64,000 bases of DNA from Ezakiella peruensis (GCF_900215725.1 NZ_LT962469.1:403723-467722); one strand, 5' to 3'; shown: positions 33,930-44,002, numbered from the stretch's first letter. Notes: generated by a model not told the origin, from the sequence alone. Made by a program: numbers and translations.

Positions 33930-35933
33930 ATGAAAAAGTTTATTTTAAAGGGCAATGTATGTCCACATTGCGCAAGTAAAATTGAAAATGAATTAAAAAA
34001 CAATGATCAAGTTAAGAATATGATTTTTGATAAAGTTAACTTTACCATTCAGGCTGAGGGCGACAATATAAAAGATATTATTGTGGAAGCTGTTAATAAG
34101 TATGAGCCTGGCGTTGAAGTTATAGTAGAAGGCGGAGAGGAAGAAGCAGAGGAGCCTGGCCGGCGAGAAAAGTTGCTTAAGTACTCGCTTATAATTGGCT
34201 GTGTTTTTGTCATTTTTTCTTTGTTTTTAAAAAATGATAAGCTGGCAATAATTGGAGCAGTTTTTGCAGGCGCACCCATAGTTATAGATGGCCTTAAGAT
34301 TGTTTTTAATGGCGGAGGTTTGGACGAAAAGTTTTTGATGTCCATCTCTATGATTGGAGCCATTATTATTGGTCAACCTTTAGAAGGCGCCATGATAATG
34401 CTCCTATATAGATTAGGTGAAGCCCTAAGTGATTACGCTCTTAAGAAGGCTAGCGAAAAATATAAGAGGCTGGCTGTTTCGCAAAAGTTAGATGTCAGAG
34501 TTATTGGCGAAGACGGAGTGAGCAAGCTTGTGGATGTAGAAAGTGTTGAGATCGGCACAAAAATTCTTGCCCATCCCCACGAAATGGTTCCCCTTGACTC
34601 GGAGGTTTTGGATGAGTATATAGTGGTTGACAATTCATCATTTACAGGAGAATCAGATCCAATTGTTATTAAAAAAGGCGAGACCGTTATGGCAGGAGCC
34701 ATTCTTGTAAATAATCCTGCAAACTTAAAGACACTTGTAGACCACAAGAACTCATCTCTTTCAAGGATGAACAATCTTTTGGAAAGAGCAGAGGCTTCAA
34801 AGAGCAAGCAAGAAAAATTCATGACAACATTCTCCAAAGTTTACACGCCAATTGTTGTTGGACTTGCTATAATAGTGGCACTAATTCCTCTGGTTAATGG
34901 AGGAGACTTTAAAGAGTATATTTATAAGTCTTTGGCTTTTCTAGTTGTATCTTGTCCATGCGCACTGGTCCTTGGCGTTCCACTTTCTTATGCAGTGGGC
35001 ATTGCATCCCTTAGCACCAAAGGCGTGCTAATGAAGGGATCAGAATACATCGACACTTTGAGTCATGTTGAATACCTGGCCATGGATAAAACAGGAACTG
35101 TAACTGAAAATTATATGGAAATTGAAAGCGTTGAATGTCCAGCCGACATAGATGAAGCAGAACTCAGACGACTAATGGCCATTGGAGAAAAATTTTCCAC
35201 CCACCCAATCGCCCAAGCTTTTAAGATGAGAAATGCACCAGACCCTGAGGACTACAAGGAAATTGTGGGTCAGGGTATAGACTTTGCCTTTGAAGGAAAA
35301 CCTTATAAGATAAGAGGCGGAGCTGGAGGCGGTCAAATTAATTTGATTCGCGGCGAGGAAATAGTTGGAGAATTTTTCATGATTGAAAAATTAAAGGATA
35401 AGATCAACGAGACAATCGACAAGCTTCATGACTTAAACGTAAAGGCAATTTTAGTTTCAGGCGACAGCGAAGAAAAGGTTAGCCAAGTTGCTGACTATAT
35501 AAATATTGATAAGTATTACGCAGGCCAAAGTCCTGAGGATAAATTAAATGTTGTTCACGGTTTAAAAGCCAAGGGCAAGGTTGGTTTTGTAGGTGACGGC
35601 ATCAACGACTCTCCGGTCTTAAAGGCAGCTGACGTAGGCATAAGTATGGGTAACATGGGTAGCGATGCAGCTGTTGAGGCGAGTGATGTGGTTATTACAG
35701 ACGACTCAATTTACAAAGTCGCAACGACCATAGGTGATGCCAGAAAGATTATAAGAAATGTAAAATTTATAATTGGATTTGTCCTTGCAGTTAAAATCAT
35801 AACCATGATTTTAATTTACCTGGGCTATGGTGGCATGTATATGGCTGTCTTTGCAGACGTAGGCGTAAGCTTAATCTCAATTGGCATTGCGCTTATGAAT
35901 CTTAAGATTAGAAATAAGAAGGGGTCTAAATAG
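33930..35933 (+). CDS. Heavy-metal (Zn/Cd/Pb-type) P-type ATPase
   Basis: This 667-residue integral membrane metal exporter has an N-terminal heavy-metal-binding domain with CPHC (11-14), the ion-channel motif SCPCAL (C342-P-C344), the phosphorylation site DKTGT (D386), the HP motif in STHPIAQAF and the hinge GDGINDSPVLK. The last helices carry the Lys (AVKIITM) and Asp (VFADVGVSL) that mark the ZntA/CadA subclass rather than copper pumps. The ATG at 33930 follows AAAGGAGG, ruling out the earlier in-frame codon at 33912, which lies inside the operator. Confidence 0.92.
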   Translation: MKKFILKGNVCPHCASKIENELKNNDQVKNMIFDKVNFTIQAEGDNIKDIIVEAVNKYEPGVEVIVEGGEEEAEEPGRREKLLKYSLIIGCVFVIFSLFLKNDKLAIIGAVFAGAPIVIDGLKIVFNGGGLDEKFLMSISMIGAIIIGQPLEGAMIMLLYRLGEALSDYALKKASEKYKRLAVSQKLDVRVIGEDGVSKLVDVESVEIGTKILAHPHEMVPLDSEVLDEYIVVDNSSFTGESDPIVIKKGETVMAGAILVNNPANLKTLVDHKNSSLSRMNNLLERAEASKSKQEKFMTTFSKVYTPIVVGLAIIVALIPLVNGGDFKEYIYKSLAFLVVSCPCALVLGVPLSYAVGIASLSTKGVLMKGSEYIDTLSHVEYLAMDKTGTVTENYMEIESVECPADIDEAELRRLMAIGEKFSTHPIAQAFKMRNAPDPEDYKEIVGQGIDFAFEGKPYKIRGGAGGGQINLIRGEEIVGEFFMIEKLKDKINETIDKLHDLNVKAILVSGDSEEKVSQVADYINIDKYYAGQSPEDKLNVVHGLKAKGKVGFVGDGINDSPVLKAADVGISMGNMGSDAAVEASDVVITDDSIYKVATTIGDARKIIRNVKFIIGFVLAVKIITMILIYLGYGGMYMAVFADVGVSLISIGIALMNLKIRNKKGSK

Positions 35934-35944
35934 ACTCCTTTTTG
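35920..35944 (+). terminator. Terminator overlapping the metal ATPase stop codon
   Basis: AGGGGTCT (35920-35927) pairs with AGACTCCT (35932-35939) with one G-U pair; the loop contains part of the stop codon and T residues follow. Confidence 0.75.
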
Positions 35945-35992
35945 CTTGTAAAAAGCTTTTTAATATAGTAAAATAGTTGCTGGAGGTTTATT

Positions 35993-36751
35993 ATGATTTC
36001 AATTAAAACAGAATCAATGATTAAGGGGATGAAAAAGTCAGGCAGACTTTTAAAATCTACTCATTATGAACTTGAAAAGCATATCAAGCCAGGTATTACC
36101 ACTATGGAGCTGGATAAAATTGCAGAAGATTTTATTAGGAGCCATAGGGGCATTCCTGCGCAAATAGGTTACCAAGGCTACAAGTATGCAACATGCATTA
36201 GCGTTAACGATGAAATTTGCCATGGTTTTCCTAGCTCATATAAATTAAAAGAAGGAGATATTTTAACCATAGATATGGTTGTAGACTTAGATGGATATTT
36301 ATCAGACTCGGCTTGGTCATACGCAGTTGGAGAAATTTCTGACCAGGCCAAAAAACTCATGGATGTAACCCATGATTCGCTGATGAAGGCTATCGAAATT
36401 TGCAAACCAGGTGTCCACTTTGGCGAGATTGGAATTTGCATTGAAGATTATGTAAGTCAATTTGGTTTTTCGCCTGTTCGTGATTTTATTGGCCATGGCA
36501 TTGGTAGAAAAATGCACGAAGATCCACAAGTTTTTCATTACAACTCTGGCATCAAGGGCGCCAGGATGCGTGAAGGCATGGTATTTACCATTGAACCAAT
36601 GATAAATGTTGGCGATTGGAGGATGAAGATGGACAAAAATGGTTGGACATCCAGGACCAAGGATGGATCTCTATCTTGCCAATACGAACATACAATGGCC
36701 GTTACCAAGGACGGAGTTTTCATTTTGACAGACGAGGGCCTAGATGACTAA
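35993..36751 (+). CDS. map: Methionine aminopeptidase
   Basis: This removes the initiator Met from new proteins. The 252-residue type I enzyme shows the five metal ligands in LTIDMVVDLDGYLSDSAW (two Asp), GHGIGRKMHEDP (His), FTIEPM (Glu) and QYEHTMAVT (Glu). The stop overlaps the next start by 8 bases, so it is translated with the MATE transporter gene. Confidence 0.95.
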   Translation: MISIKTESMIKGMKKSGRLLKSTHYELEKHIKPGITTMELDKIAEDFIRSHRGIPAQIGYQGYKYATCISVNDEICHGFPSSYKLKEGDILTIDMVVDLDGYLSDSAWSYAVGEISDQAKKLMDVTHDSLMKAIEICKPGVHFGEIGICIEDYVSQFGFSPVRDFIGHGIGRKMHEDPQVFHYNSGIKGARMREGMVFTIEPMINVGDWRMKMDKNGWTSRTKDGSLSCQYEHTMAVTKDGVFILTDEGLDD

Positions 36752-38087
36752 TAGGAAGTCTTTAACTGAAGGCAATATATCAGACCAGCTGATGAAGCTT
36801 GCTCTTCCTTTGATGGGGACAAGTTTCTTAACCATGGCTTACAATTTGACTGACCTTTATTGGGTGGGCAAGATTGGCACAGAGGCTGTGGCAGCTGTCG
36901 GTATAAGTGGATTTTTTTGGTGGATGGTCTCCAGTCTAGTTTTGATTTGCAATGTTGGCTTGGCAGTTACTGTCAGCCAAAACTTGGGCAGAGAAGACGT
37001 AGCGACTGCAAAAAAATATATAAATTCAGGGATCAAATTAAATATATTAATTGCCCTGACCTATACGCTTATAGTTTATTTTTTTCACAAGTCTTTGATT
37101 AATTTCTTTCAAGTCCAAGACCAGCTAACTTATGATTCGACGGTTGTATATTTAAAAACTGTGAGCATTGGCTTTCCATTTTTATTTATGAATCCTATAT
37201 TTGCGGTAATTATTAATTCCGCAGGCGATTCTAAGGAAACTTTTAAGGTTAGCTGCATAGGTGTTGGATGCAATATGATTTTGGATCCCTTGCTAATTAT
37301 TGTTCTTGATATGGGGGTATTTGGTGCAGCTTTGGCAACAGCCATTAGCCAAATCCTGGTAACCCTTATTTATATATTTTTCGGTATCAAACACAGACAT
37401 TTATATGCCTTGGTTGATTATAGGGAGCCTTGGGAAATTAAAAAGGTAAGAGAAATTTTAAAGCTGGGTATTCCACCTGCAATGCAATCGGCCGTCCATT
37501 GCTTTATAAGCATGTATATGGGCAGGATGATTGCTGGATTTGGTTCAGCAGCTGTAGCAGCCCAATCAATAGGCAGTACTATTGAAGGTATATCCTGGTT
37601 GTCGGCTGAGGGCTATGCAACTGCAAATGCAAGTTTCATTGGACAAAATTACGGGGCTCAAAAGTATGACAGGGTCAACCGAGCTTTTTATTCAAGCTGC
37701 AAGATTATGTTTTTAATAGGCCTGGCCGCAAATTTAATTTTATATTTTGGCCGCTATCCTATTATTAAATTATTCTTGCACGAGGCAGAGGCCATACAAA
37801 TCGGGGCAATGTACCTTATGGTCCTAAGTTTCTCACAAGTCTTTATGGCTATTGAGATTGCAAATGGAGGGGCCTTTAACGGCATTTCGATGACGCATAT
37901 TCCAAGCATTATAGGTATAACAGGCAACATACTCCGCATACCTCTTGCATATTTATTGATAGATTATTTTGGACTGACGGGGATTTGGATGGCGATTTCC
38001 ATTTCTTCTATATTAAAAGGGATTACTTCATTTGCTATATTTGTTTCTATTAAAGGGAGGAAATTAAAACTTGAAGGTAATATGTAA
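36744..38087 (+). CDS. MATE-family efflux transporter
   Basis: The 447-residue, twelve-span cation-coupled exporter has LPLMGTSFLTMAYNLTDLYWVGKIGTEAVAAVGI at the N-terminus, typical of the NorM/DinF superfamily, and the mirrored second half from about residue 235 (LKLGIPPAMQSAVHCFISMYMGRMIAGFGSAAVAAQSIG). The substrate is unknown. It overlaps map by 8 and the DUF1667 gene by 17 bases. Confidence 0.9.
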   Translation: MTNRKSLTEGNISDQLMKLALPLMGTSFLTMAYNLTDLYWVGKIGTEAVAAVGISGFFWWMVSSLVLICNVGLAVTVSQNLGREDVATAKKYINSGIKLNILIALTYTLIVYFFHKSLINFFQVQDQLTYDSTVVYLKTVSIGFPFLFMNPIFAVIINSAGDSKETFKVSCIGVGCNMILDPLLIIVLDMGVFGAALATAISQILVTLIYIFFGIKHRHLYALVDYREPWEIKKVREILKLGIPPAMQSAVHCFISMYMGRMIAGFGSAAVAAQSIGSTIEGISWLSAEGYATANASFIGQNYGAQKYDRVNRAFYSSCKIMFLIGLAANLILYFGRYPIIKLFLHEAEAIQIGAMYLMVLSFSQVFMAIEIANGGAFNGISMTHIPSIIGITGNILRIPLAYLLIDYFGLTGIWMAISISSILKGITSFAIFVSIKGRKLKLEGNM

Positions 38088-38397
38088 AAACTGTCCAATT
38101 GGATGTGAACTGACAATAGAAGATGGTAAGGTATTTGGCAACAGGTGCTCGCGTGGACTTGAATACAGAACTATGGGTGAAAAATCGATTTTTTACACCA
38201 GGGTTAAGCTCAAGGAAGCAGCTTTAGGCCACTTGGCTATTAGGAGCGACGTACCCGTTACCGAAGAGGAAAAAGAAAAATTGCAAAGGCTGATTTCCAA
38301 GATTGAAATATATCCGCCCATTGAGAAGGGCCAATTGGTTATTTTTAATCTAGGGGGAACAGGCGTTAGCTTTTTGGCTCAAAGGAGAATTTTATGA
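38071..38397 (+). CDS. DUF1667 cysteine-rich protein
   Basis: The 108-residue protein has a four-cysteine pattern near the N-terminus (CKNCPIGC, then the Cys of [10 protein letters not shown]), the hallmark of DUF1667. Members usually sit beside glycerol-3-phosphate dehydrogenase or other FAD oxidoreductases and may carry a metal centre; no such partner is adjacent here. The start is TTG with GGGAGG about 12 bases upstream. Its last 4 bases overlap the cyclophilin gene. Confidence 0.8.
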   Translation: MKVICKNCPIGCELTIEDGKVFGNRCSRGLEYRTMGEKSIFYTRVKLKEAALGHLAIRSDVPVTEEEKEKLQRLISKIEIYPPIEKGQLVIFNLGGTGVSFLAQRRIL

Positions 38398-39155
38398 AAA
38401 ATAAATTTTTAATTTTATTTTTGGCGCTAGCTTTAACTTTTACAGCTTGCCAAAAGAAGGATGAAGATAAAATAAAAGAAGAGACCAGTGAAGCACAAAA
38501 TAGTGCTCAAGAAGAAGTTAAAGAGGAGGTAAATGAATTGAAGGCAGAAACAATTGCAGCCCTACCACAATTACAAGAGGTAAAGGCAGGAGATAAGATT
38601 GCAGTTTTAAAAACAAATATGGGGACCATTAAAATTAAGTTATTCCCAGAATACGCACCAAAGACAGTAGAAAATTTTGAAACACATATTAAAAACGGCT
38701 ACTACAATGGAATTATTTTCCACAGGGTAATTGACGGCTTTATGATCCAAGGTGGAGACCCAACAGGTACTGGTCGTGGCGGAGAAAGCATTTGGGGCGA
38801 GGCTTTTGAAGATGAATTTTCAAATAGCATGTTAAATATTCGCGGAGCTCTATCAATGGCAAATGCTGGTCCAAATACAAATGGCAGCCAATTCTTTATC
38901 GTTCAAGCCAAGGAAGTTTCACCTGATCTCATCAAGATGATGGAAGAAGCTCTTAGCCAAGGTTATAGTGAAGCCTTTATAGATGCTTACTCACACTTGG
39001 GCGGAACTCCACATCTAGACGGCAGGCACACAGTCTTTGGCCAAGTCATTGAAGGAATGGATGTAGTTGATAAGATTGCAGCAGTTGAAAGAGACGAAAT
39101 GGACAAACCAAAAACAGATGTTGTAATCGAAGAAGCTACAATCGAAACAAAGTAG
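38394..39155 (+). CDS. Cyclophilin-type peptidyl-prolyl isomerase lipoprotein
   Basis: The 253-residue lipoprotein (lipobox LTFTAC, Cys19) has an acidic, Glu-rich linker and then a cyclophilin domain. The active-site segment [22 protein letters not shown] and [16 protein letters not shown] are intact. It should catalyse proline isomerisation during folding outside the membrane. It ends the map-MATE-DUF1667 operon and is followed by a strong hairpin. Confidence 0.92.
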   Translation: MKNKFLILFLALALTFTACQKKDEDKIKEETSEAQNSAQEEVKEEVNELKAETIAALPQLQEVKAGDKIAVLKTNMGTIKIKLFPEYAPKTVENFETHIKNGYYNGIIFHRVIDGFMIQGGDPTGTGRGGESIWGEAFEDEFSNSMLNIRGALSMANAGPNTNGSQFFIVQAKEVSPDLIKMMEEALSQGYSEAFIDAYSHLGGTPHLDGRHTVFGQVIEGMDVVDKIAAVERDEMDKPKTDVVIEEATIETK

Positions 39156-39180
39156 AAAATAAAATAAAATTTAATTTAAT

Positions 39181-39232
39181 AAATACTCCCAGACGCTTAA
39201 AAATTTTAAGGGCGATTTTGGGAGTATTTTTT
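39181..39232 (+). terminator. Terminator after the cyclophilin gene
   Basis: AATACTCCC and GGGAGTATT form the outer stem, with an inner GCTTAAAA/TTTTAAGGGC region, followed by a T-run. Confidence 0.85.
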
Positions 39233-39309
39233 GTTTGTAAATTCAAAATGTTTTGCTTGGCATATAGCAATTTGTAAGCTTTTATGTTAAAATAAAGCTT
39301 GGTGATATA

Positions 39310-40533
39310 TTGATTAAAGATAAAAATGTAATGTTAATAGCTATTGATTTTTCTGATGAGACTTTTGAGCAAAAAGAAAATCGAGAGCTAATAAAATCTG
39401 CTGGCGGCAAAGTGCTGGCTACTGGTATCCAAAAAAATAGAGAAATTAAACCGGCCATGTACTTTGGTTCGGGCAAGCTGGAATATTTTAAAAATATTTG
39501 CCAGGAATTAAATATAGATACAGTGGTAGTAGGCCATGAGATTTCACCGTCTCAGCTATCAAACCTGGTAGATTTTTTTGATTTGCAAGTTTTGGATAGA
39601 AATATGCTTATCCTAGAGCTCTTTAGTCAAAGGGCCAAGACTTCTTTTGGTAAGCTCCAAGTTGAACTTGCCAACAAAGAATATATGTTGCCTAGGCTTA
39701 TAGGGGCTGGCAAAAATATGGACAGGCAGGCAGGCGTTGCAGGTATGAGGGGGGCCGGTGAACAAAAACTGGAGCTCGACAGGAGACGCTTGCGTGCATC
39801 AATCGATTCTTTGAGAAGAGAACTTGCCAACCAAGTCAAGGTCGAAGAGACCAAGGCCAAACGCCGAAAACGATCGGCCATACCAATCGTATCACTGGTT
39901 GGCTATTCCAACACGGGCAAGTCTACAATTTTAAATAGGATTTTAGACCTTTCTGGTAAAGAAAATTCTGCCCAAGTTTATGCAGACGATAGGCTCTTTG
40001 CAACCCTGGATACATCGGCCAGGGAAGTGGAACTTCCACACGGTGCCAAGATTATTTTAACCGATACCGTAGGCCTCATTTCGCATTTGCCCCACCAATT
40101 GGTGGACGCTTTTTCATCGACCTTAGATGAAATTAAGTATGCGGACCTCTTGGTAAATGTTTTGGATATTTCAAATGAAAACCTCCATATAGAGGAGGAG
40201 ACCATGGCTAAGCTATTAAAAGATTTAAACTTAGGCAATAAAAAGATTTTAAAAGTTTATAATAAAATAGATAAGACTGACCATGGAGACTTTAAAGAAG
40301 ATGGAGATCTGAATATTTCTGCCTTTGATGATGGAGATATTAATAAGCTCTTATTAAAGATTGAAGAGAGGTTATTTGGTAAAATAGAGAAGGTCAATAG
40401 AAAATTTTCTTTTGATTCCCAGGCTGACATGGATGAATATATTAAATCAAACAAGGTTTTAGATATAAATTACGATGAAAACGGAGCGGAGGTGGTTGCC
40501 CTTGAATATACAGGGACAAGTAAAACCCTTTAA
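39310..40533 (+). CDS. hflX: Ribosome-associated GTPase HflX
   Basis: HflX splits stalled or hibernating ribosomes. The 407-residue protein has the N-terminal HflX domain (SFGKLQVELANKEYMLPRL and RGAGEQKLELDRR), the coiled linker and the G domain with G1 GYSNTGKST, G3 DTVG and G4 NKID. The start is a TTG at 39310 behind a weak RBS; an ATG at 39331 is possible. An extended -10 (TGTTAAAAT) at about 39285-39293 probably drives it. Confidence 0.92.
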   Translation: MIKDKNVMLIAIDFSDETFEQKENRELIKSAGGKVLATGIQKNREIKPAMYFGSGKLEYFKNICQELNIDTVVVGHEISPSQLSNLVDFFDLQVLDRNMLILELFSQRAKTSFGKLQVELANKEYMLPRLIGAGKNMDRQAGVAGMRGAGEQKLELDRRRLRASIDSLRRELANQVKVEETKAKRRKRSAIPIVSLVGYSNTGKSTILNRILDLSGKENSAQVYADDRLFATLDTSAREVELPHGAKIILTDTVGLISHLPHQLVDAFSSTLDEIKYADLLVNVLDISNENLHIEEETMAKLLKDLNLGNKKILKVYNKIDKTDHGDFKEDGDLNISAFDDGDINKLLLKIEERLFGKIEKVNRKFSFDSQADMDEYIKSNKVLDINYDENGAEVVALEYTGTSKTL

Positions 40534-41137
40534 GTCATCCCAGTCAACTTATGAATACAAGTACGAGGTCAAAAAATCAATATTTTTGGCCGAAAGCAAA
40601 ATGGTTTTGACAGTAGAAGAGGCCGAGCACTTTGTTCAGTCAATTAGAGACAAGCACCCAAAGGCCACTCACCATGTTTATGCTTACAGCATAATCCACG
40701 GTGGATTAAAGCAAAAGGCAGATGATGATGGAGAGCCAAGTGGCACTTCGGCTATGCCAATACTTAAGGCCATAGAGTTAAATGGTCTTCAGAATATTGT
40801 AATTGTAGTTACCAGATATTTTGGAGGCATAAAGCTTGGGGCAGGAGGCTTATCAAGAGCCTACTTGGCTGCGGCAACTGGAGTAATAGATGAGTTTGGT
40901 ATCAGGGAATTTAAAGAATACCAAGACTTGGATATTTATATGGATTATGAATTCTATGATATCTTTTTAAATTACGTAAAAAATGCTAAAATAGATCTTA
41001 TCGACAGTGAATTTTTGGAAAACGTTAAAGCTACTATTAGTATTAAGCTTGAAGATGTCGAAAAAATCGAGGGCGAGATTTTAAATTTAACTGCTGGAAA
41101 AGCTATTATAGAAAAGAAGGGAATTAAACTCAAGTGA
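40502..41137 (+). CDS. YigZ / IMPACT family protein
   Basis: The 211-residue protein has the UPF0029 domain KSIFLAESKMVLTVEEAEHFVQSIRDKHPKATHHVYAYSI with DDDGEPSGTSAMPIL and VVTRYFGGIKLGAGGLSRAY, the family core. Its biochemical role is uncertain; eukaryotic IMPACT regulates a translation kinase. The TTG at 40502 was chosen over the ATG at 40475 because GGAGGT lies 8 bases before it. It overlaps hflX by 32 bases. Confidence 0.88.
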   Translation: MNIQGQVKPFKSSQSTYEYKYEVKKSIFLAESKMVLTVEEAEHFVQSIRDKHPKATHHVYAYSIIHGGLKQKADDDGEPSGTSAMPILKAIELNGLQNIVIVVTRYFGGIKLGAGGLSRAYLAAATGVIDEFGIREFKEYQDLDIYMDYEFYDIFLNYVKNAKIDLIDSEFLENVKATISIKLEDVEKIEGEILNLTAGKAIIEKKGIKLK

Positions 41138-41850
41138 AGAGAGAAATAGAAAAGATTAGAGAGTTTTTAATAGATTATGTAAAAAAGTCGGGCACGGATG
41201 GATATGTGCTTGGAATTTCTGGCGGAGTTGATTCCTCGGTTTTGTACAAGATTATAGAGCCGGTTAAGGAATTAAAATTTTTATCCGTCATGCTCCCCAT
41301 TCACTCCTTGGAGACCGATGAGGACCACGCGAAAATTTTAACCCGTGGAAACGAAGCAAATGTTTTAAAAGTTGATCTCTCAGATGTGTATGATGACTTT
41401 GTAAGAGTTTTGCCAAAGACCGACCACAAGCTGGCCTATGCAAATATAAAGCCGCGTCTTAGGATGACGGCACTTTATAACATAGCCCAGGCCAATAATT
41501 TACTGGTGGCAGGCGCTACAAATAAGACCGAGTACATGATAGGATATTTTACTAAGCACGGTGATAGCGGCGTTGATATTTTGCCACTGGCCGATTTTAC
41601 CAAGCACGAGATATATGAGATGGCAAGAGAGCTTGGAGTACCAGATGAAATAATTTTAAAGCCTCCATCTGCTGGACTTTATACTGGCCAGTCTGATGAA
41701 GAGGAAATAGGACTTTCCTATGACGACCTGGATGCCGGTGTCGAAGGTAGGCTAGAGGACGAAGAGAAAAACAAAAAGATTCAAAGGATGATAAAAATTT
41801 CCGACCACAAGAGGGCGGGAATTCCAATTTATAGAAAAGGAAGGGATTAA
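41134..41850 (+). CDS. nadE: NH3-dependent NAD+ synthetase
   Basis: This converts nicotinic acid adenine dinucleotide to NAD using ATP and ammonia. The 238-residue form lacks a glutaminase domain. The PP-loop SGGVDSS, GATNKTEYMIGYFTKHGDSGVDILPLADFTKHEIYEMA and PSAGLYTGQSDEEEIG match the family. The start is GTG, overlapping the YigZ stop (GTGA). Confidence 0.93.
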   Translation: MKREIEKIREFLIDYVKKSGTDGYVLGISGGVDSSVLYKIIEPVKELKFLSVMLPIHSLETDEDHAKILTRGNEANVLKVDLSDVYDDFVRVLPKTDHKLAYANIKPRLRMTALYNIAQANNLLVAGATNKTEYMIGYFTKHGDSGVDILPLADFTKHEIYEMARELGVPDEIILKPPSAGLYTGQSDEEEIGLSYDDLDAGVEGRLEDEEKNKKIQRMIKISDHKRAGIPIYRKGRD

Positions 41851-41851
41851 T

Positions 41852-42577
41852 ATGTCAGGACATTCAAAATGGAATAATATTAAAAACAAAAAAGGTAAGG
41901 AAGACGCAAGGAAGGCAAAAGAATTTACAAAAATTGCTAAGTACATTATGGTTGCAACAAAAGAAGGTGGACCAAATCCAGAGTTTAATCCATCATTAAA
42001 ATCAGCTATAGACAAGGCAAAATCTGTTAATATGCCTAATGATAATATTGAACGTGCAATCAAAAAAGGTGCAGGAGAACTTGAAGGCGTAAACTTTGAA
42101 GAAATTATGTACGAAGGCTATGGGGTCGGCGGAGCTGCAATTATTGCCCACTGTTTGACAGATAATAGAAATAGAACAGCAGCTGACGTTAGACACCTCT
42201 TTGATAAAAATGGTGGCAACCTAGGCACATCTGGTTCTGTTATGTATATGTTTGAAATGCTTGGATATTTGGCAATTGAGCTAAACGATAAGATTGATTT
42301 AGACGAACTAATGATGACAGCCCTAGAAGCAGGCGCCCAAGATGTTATTAATGACGAAGAAGTAGTGGAAGTATTTACCGCTCCTAATGATTTGGACGCT
42401 GTTGCCCAAGGACTTGAAGATGCAGGTTATAAAGTTGCAGCCAAGGACATCGGCTATTTCCCAGACAATACAATTACTTTATCAGAAGAAGACAAGGAAA
42501 AAATGCAAAAATTAATTGATGCCCTTGAAGACCATGACGACGTTCAAGAGGTATACCATAATGTCGAAGATCTTTAG
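41852..42577 (+). CDS. yebC: YebC/TACO1 family protein
   Basis: The 241-residue cytoplasmic protein carries the invariant start SGHSKWNNIKNKKGKEDARKAK and the NMPNDNIERAIKKGAGE and TDNRNRTAADVRHLF segments. The family was long annotated as transcriptional regulators; recent work links it to translation of difficult sequences such as proline stretches. It starts one base after nadE. Confidence 0.95.
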   Translation: MSGHSKWNNIKNKKGKEDARKAKEFTKIAKYIMVATKEGGPNPEFNPSLKSAIDKAKSVNMPNDNIERAIKKGAGELEGVNFEEIMYEGYGVGGAAIIAHCLTDNRNRTAADVRHLFDKNGGNLGTSGSVMYMFEMLGYLAIELNDKIDLDELMMTALEAGAQDVINDEEVVEVFTAPNDLDAVAQGLEDAGYKVAAKDIGYFPDNTITLSEEDKEKMQKLIDALEDHDDVQEVYHNVEDL

Positions 42578-43220
42578 GATCAAGACATCTAAAATTATTT
42601 TAATAATTGCAATTAGCTTTATGCTTTTAATTGCAGCTATATTTTACCAGGGCTTTAACAAGAGAACCTATAAAAAAGTTTATGGGCAAACAAATATTAG
42701 TGAAAATACTGGTTATTCAGAAGAAGATTATTTAAAAGAAGTCGATAATTATAAGGATTATTTGTTGAAGTCAAAAGATTTGGCACTGACGAGTGACAAT
42801 AGGTACACGGAAAATGAAATCCTCCATATGGAAGATGTTAGAGATATTTTTAAGGGGGCAAAAACATTTGCTTTAGTGACTTTTGTTATTGCTGTCATCT
42901 TCATATTAATAATGGATAAGAAAAATTTAATGGAATTTTTGAAGTTTTCTCTTATAATTCCCTTTGCACCAGCTGTATTAATTTTGCCAGCAATTTTTAA
43001 TTTTGATAAATTTTGGACCTTCTTCCACAAAATTCTTTTCAGGAATGACTTGTGGCTCATGGATCCAAATGAATCTTTGATGATAAACCTTTTGCCAGGG
43101 GAGATTTTTAACGCTATAGTTATCAAGGTAATAATTAGCTTTTTGATAGCCTGGCTGGTATTTATGGGACTGATTTATATTTTGTATTTGACGAGGAGAG
43201 TAAAAAATGAAAATAAATAA
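42561..43220 (+). CDS. TIGR01906-type (DUF1461) membrane protein
   Basis: The 219-residue protein has about five membrane segments and a first extracytoplasmic loop containing the family pattern [21 protein letters not shown]. Function unknown. The ATG at 42561 was taken over an upstream in-frame start because AGAGGT lies about 8 bases before it and the upstream sequence is inside yebC. It overlaps yebC by 17 and deoC by 14 bases. Confidence 0.78.
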   Translation: MSKIFRIKTSKIILIIAISFMLLIAAIFYQGFNKRTYKKVYGQTNISENTGYSEEDYLKEVDNYKDYLLKSKDLALTSDNRYTENEILHMEDVRDIFKGAKTFALVTFVIAVIFILIMDKKNLMEFLKFSLIIPFAPAVLILPAIFNFDKFWTFFHKILFRNDLWLMDPNESLMINLLPGEIFNAIVIKVIISFLIAWLVFMGLIYILYLTRRVKNENK

Positions 43221-43863
43221 ATATTTTGATCACACACTTTTAAAGGCGGACGCCACGCAAGATAAAATTGACAAGTTGATTGACGAAGCAAAAAAATATG
43301 ATTTCTTTAGTGTTTGCATCAATCCATCATGGATTTCCTATGCCAAGGAAAAACTTGCGGGCACAGATGTCAAGGTCTGTACTGTAATAGGTTTTCCGCT
43401 GGGAGCCATGACAACAGAGGCAAAGGTTTTTGAGACTGAAGACGCCATAAAAAAAGGAGCCGATGAAATCGATATGGTTTTAAATATCGGCAGATTAAAA
43501 ATGGGCGACACAGCATATGTGGTCGACGAAATCAAAGAGATCAAGGCTGCCTGCAAGGACCATGTTTTGAAGGTTATAGTTGAAACCGCACTTTTAAGTG
43601 AAGAGGAAATTAGACTTGCAAGCAAGTGCGTGGTTGAAGGTGGGGCAGATTTTGTAAAAACTTCCACAGGATTCTCCACTCGGGGTGCAAATTTTGAAGA
43701 TGTCAAGATTATGAAGGAAGTTGTGGGGGACAAAATAAAAATTAAAGCAGCTGGTGGAGTTTCCACTTATGAAGATGCTTTAAAGATGATAGAATGCGGA
43801 GCTAACCGTATTGGTGCAAGCAAATCTGCAATCATAATGGAAGAGTCAGAAAAAAATAAATAA
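43207..43863 (+). CDS. deoC: Deoxyribose-phosphate aldolase
   Basis: This splits deoxyribose-5-phosphate into glyceraldehyde-3-phosphate and acetaldehyde. The 218-residue TIM-barrel protein shows the [10 protein letters not shown] start, [18 protein letters not shown], the Schiff-base Lys in FVKTSTGF and a second active-site Lys in KIKAAGGV. It works with DeoD-derived sugar phosphates. A terminator follows. Confidence 0.95.
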   Translation: MKINKYFDHTLLKADATQDKIDKLIDEAKKYDFFSVCINPSWISYAKEKLAGTDVKVCTVIGFPLGAMTTEAKVFETEDAIKKGADEIDMVLNIGRLKMGDTAYVVDEIKEIKAACKDHVLKVIVETALLSEEEIRLASKCVVEGGADFVKTSTGFSTRGANFEDVKIMKEVVGDKIKIKAAGGVSTYEDALKMIECGANRIGASKSAIIMEESEKNK

Positions 43864-43900
43864 CGAAGTTTAAAATTTTGTCAAGAGGTACACTTGAAAG

Positions 43901-43930
43901 AAGTCGGGCTATTAGTCCCGACTTCTTTTT
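43901..43930 (+). terminator. Terminator after deoC
   Basis: AAGTCGGG (43901-43908) pairs with CCCGACTT (43917-43924), followed by a long T-run. Confidence 0.92.
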
Positions 43931-43986
43931 TTATTTATCAAATTTAATCTGATTGTCATAAATGTATGGAAATCAACATAAAAATG

Positions 43987-43994
43987 GTATAAAA
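43987..43994 (+). promoter_or_regulatory. Probable -10 of the dcw cluster promoter
   Basis: TATAAAAT (43987-43994) lies just upstream of the AGTGG repeats. The -35 is weak, so the position is tentative. Confidence 0.45.
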
Positions 43995-44002
43995 TATAAG
44001 CA

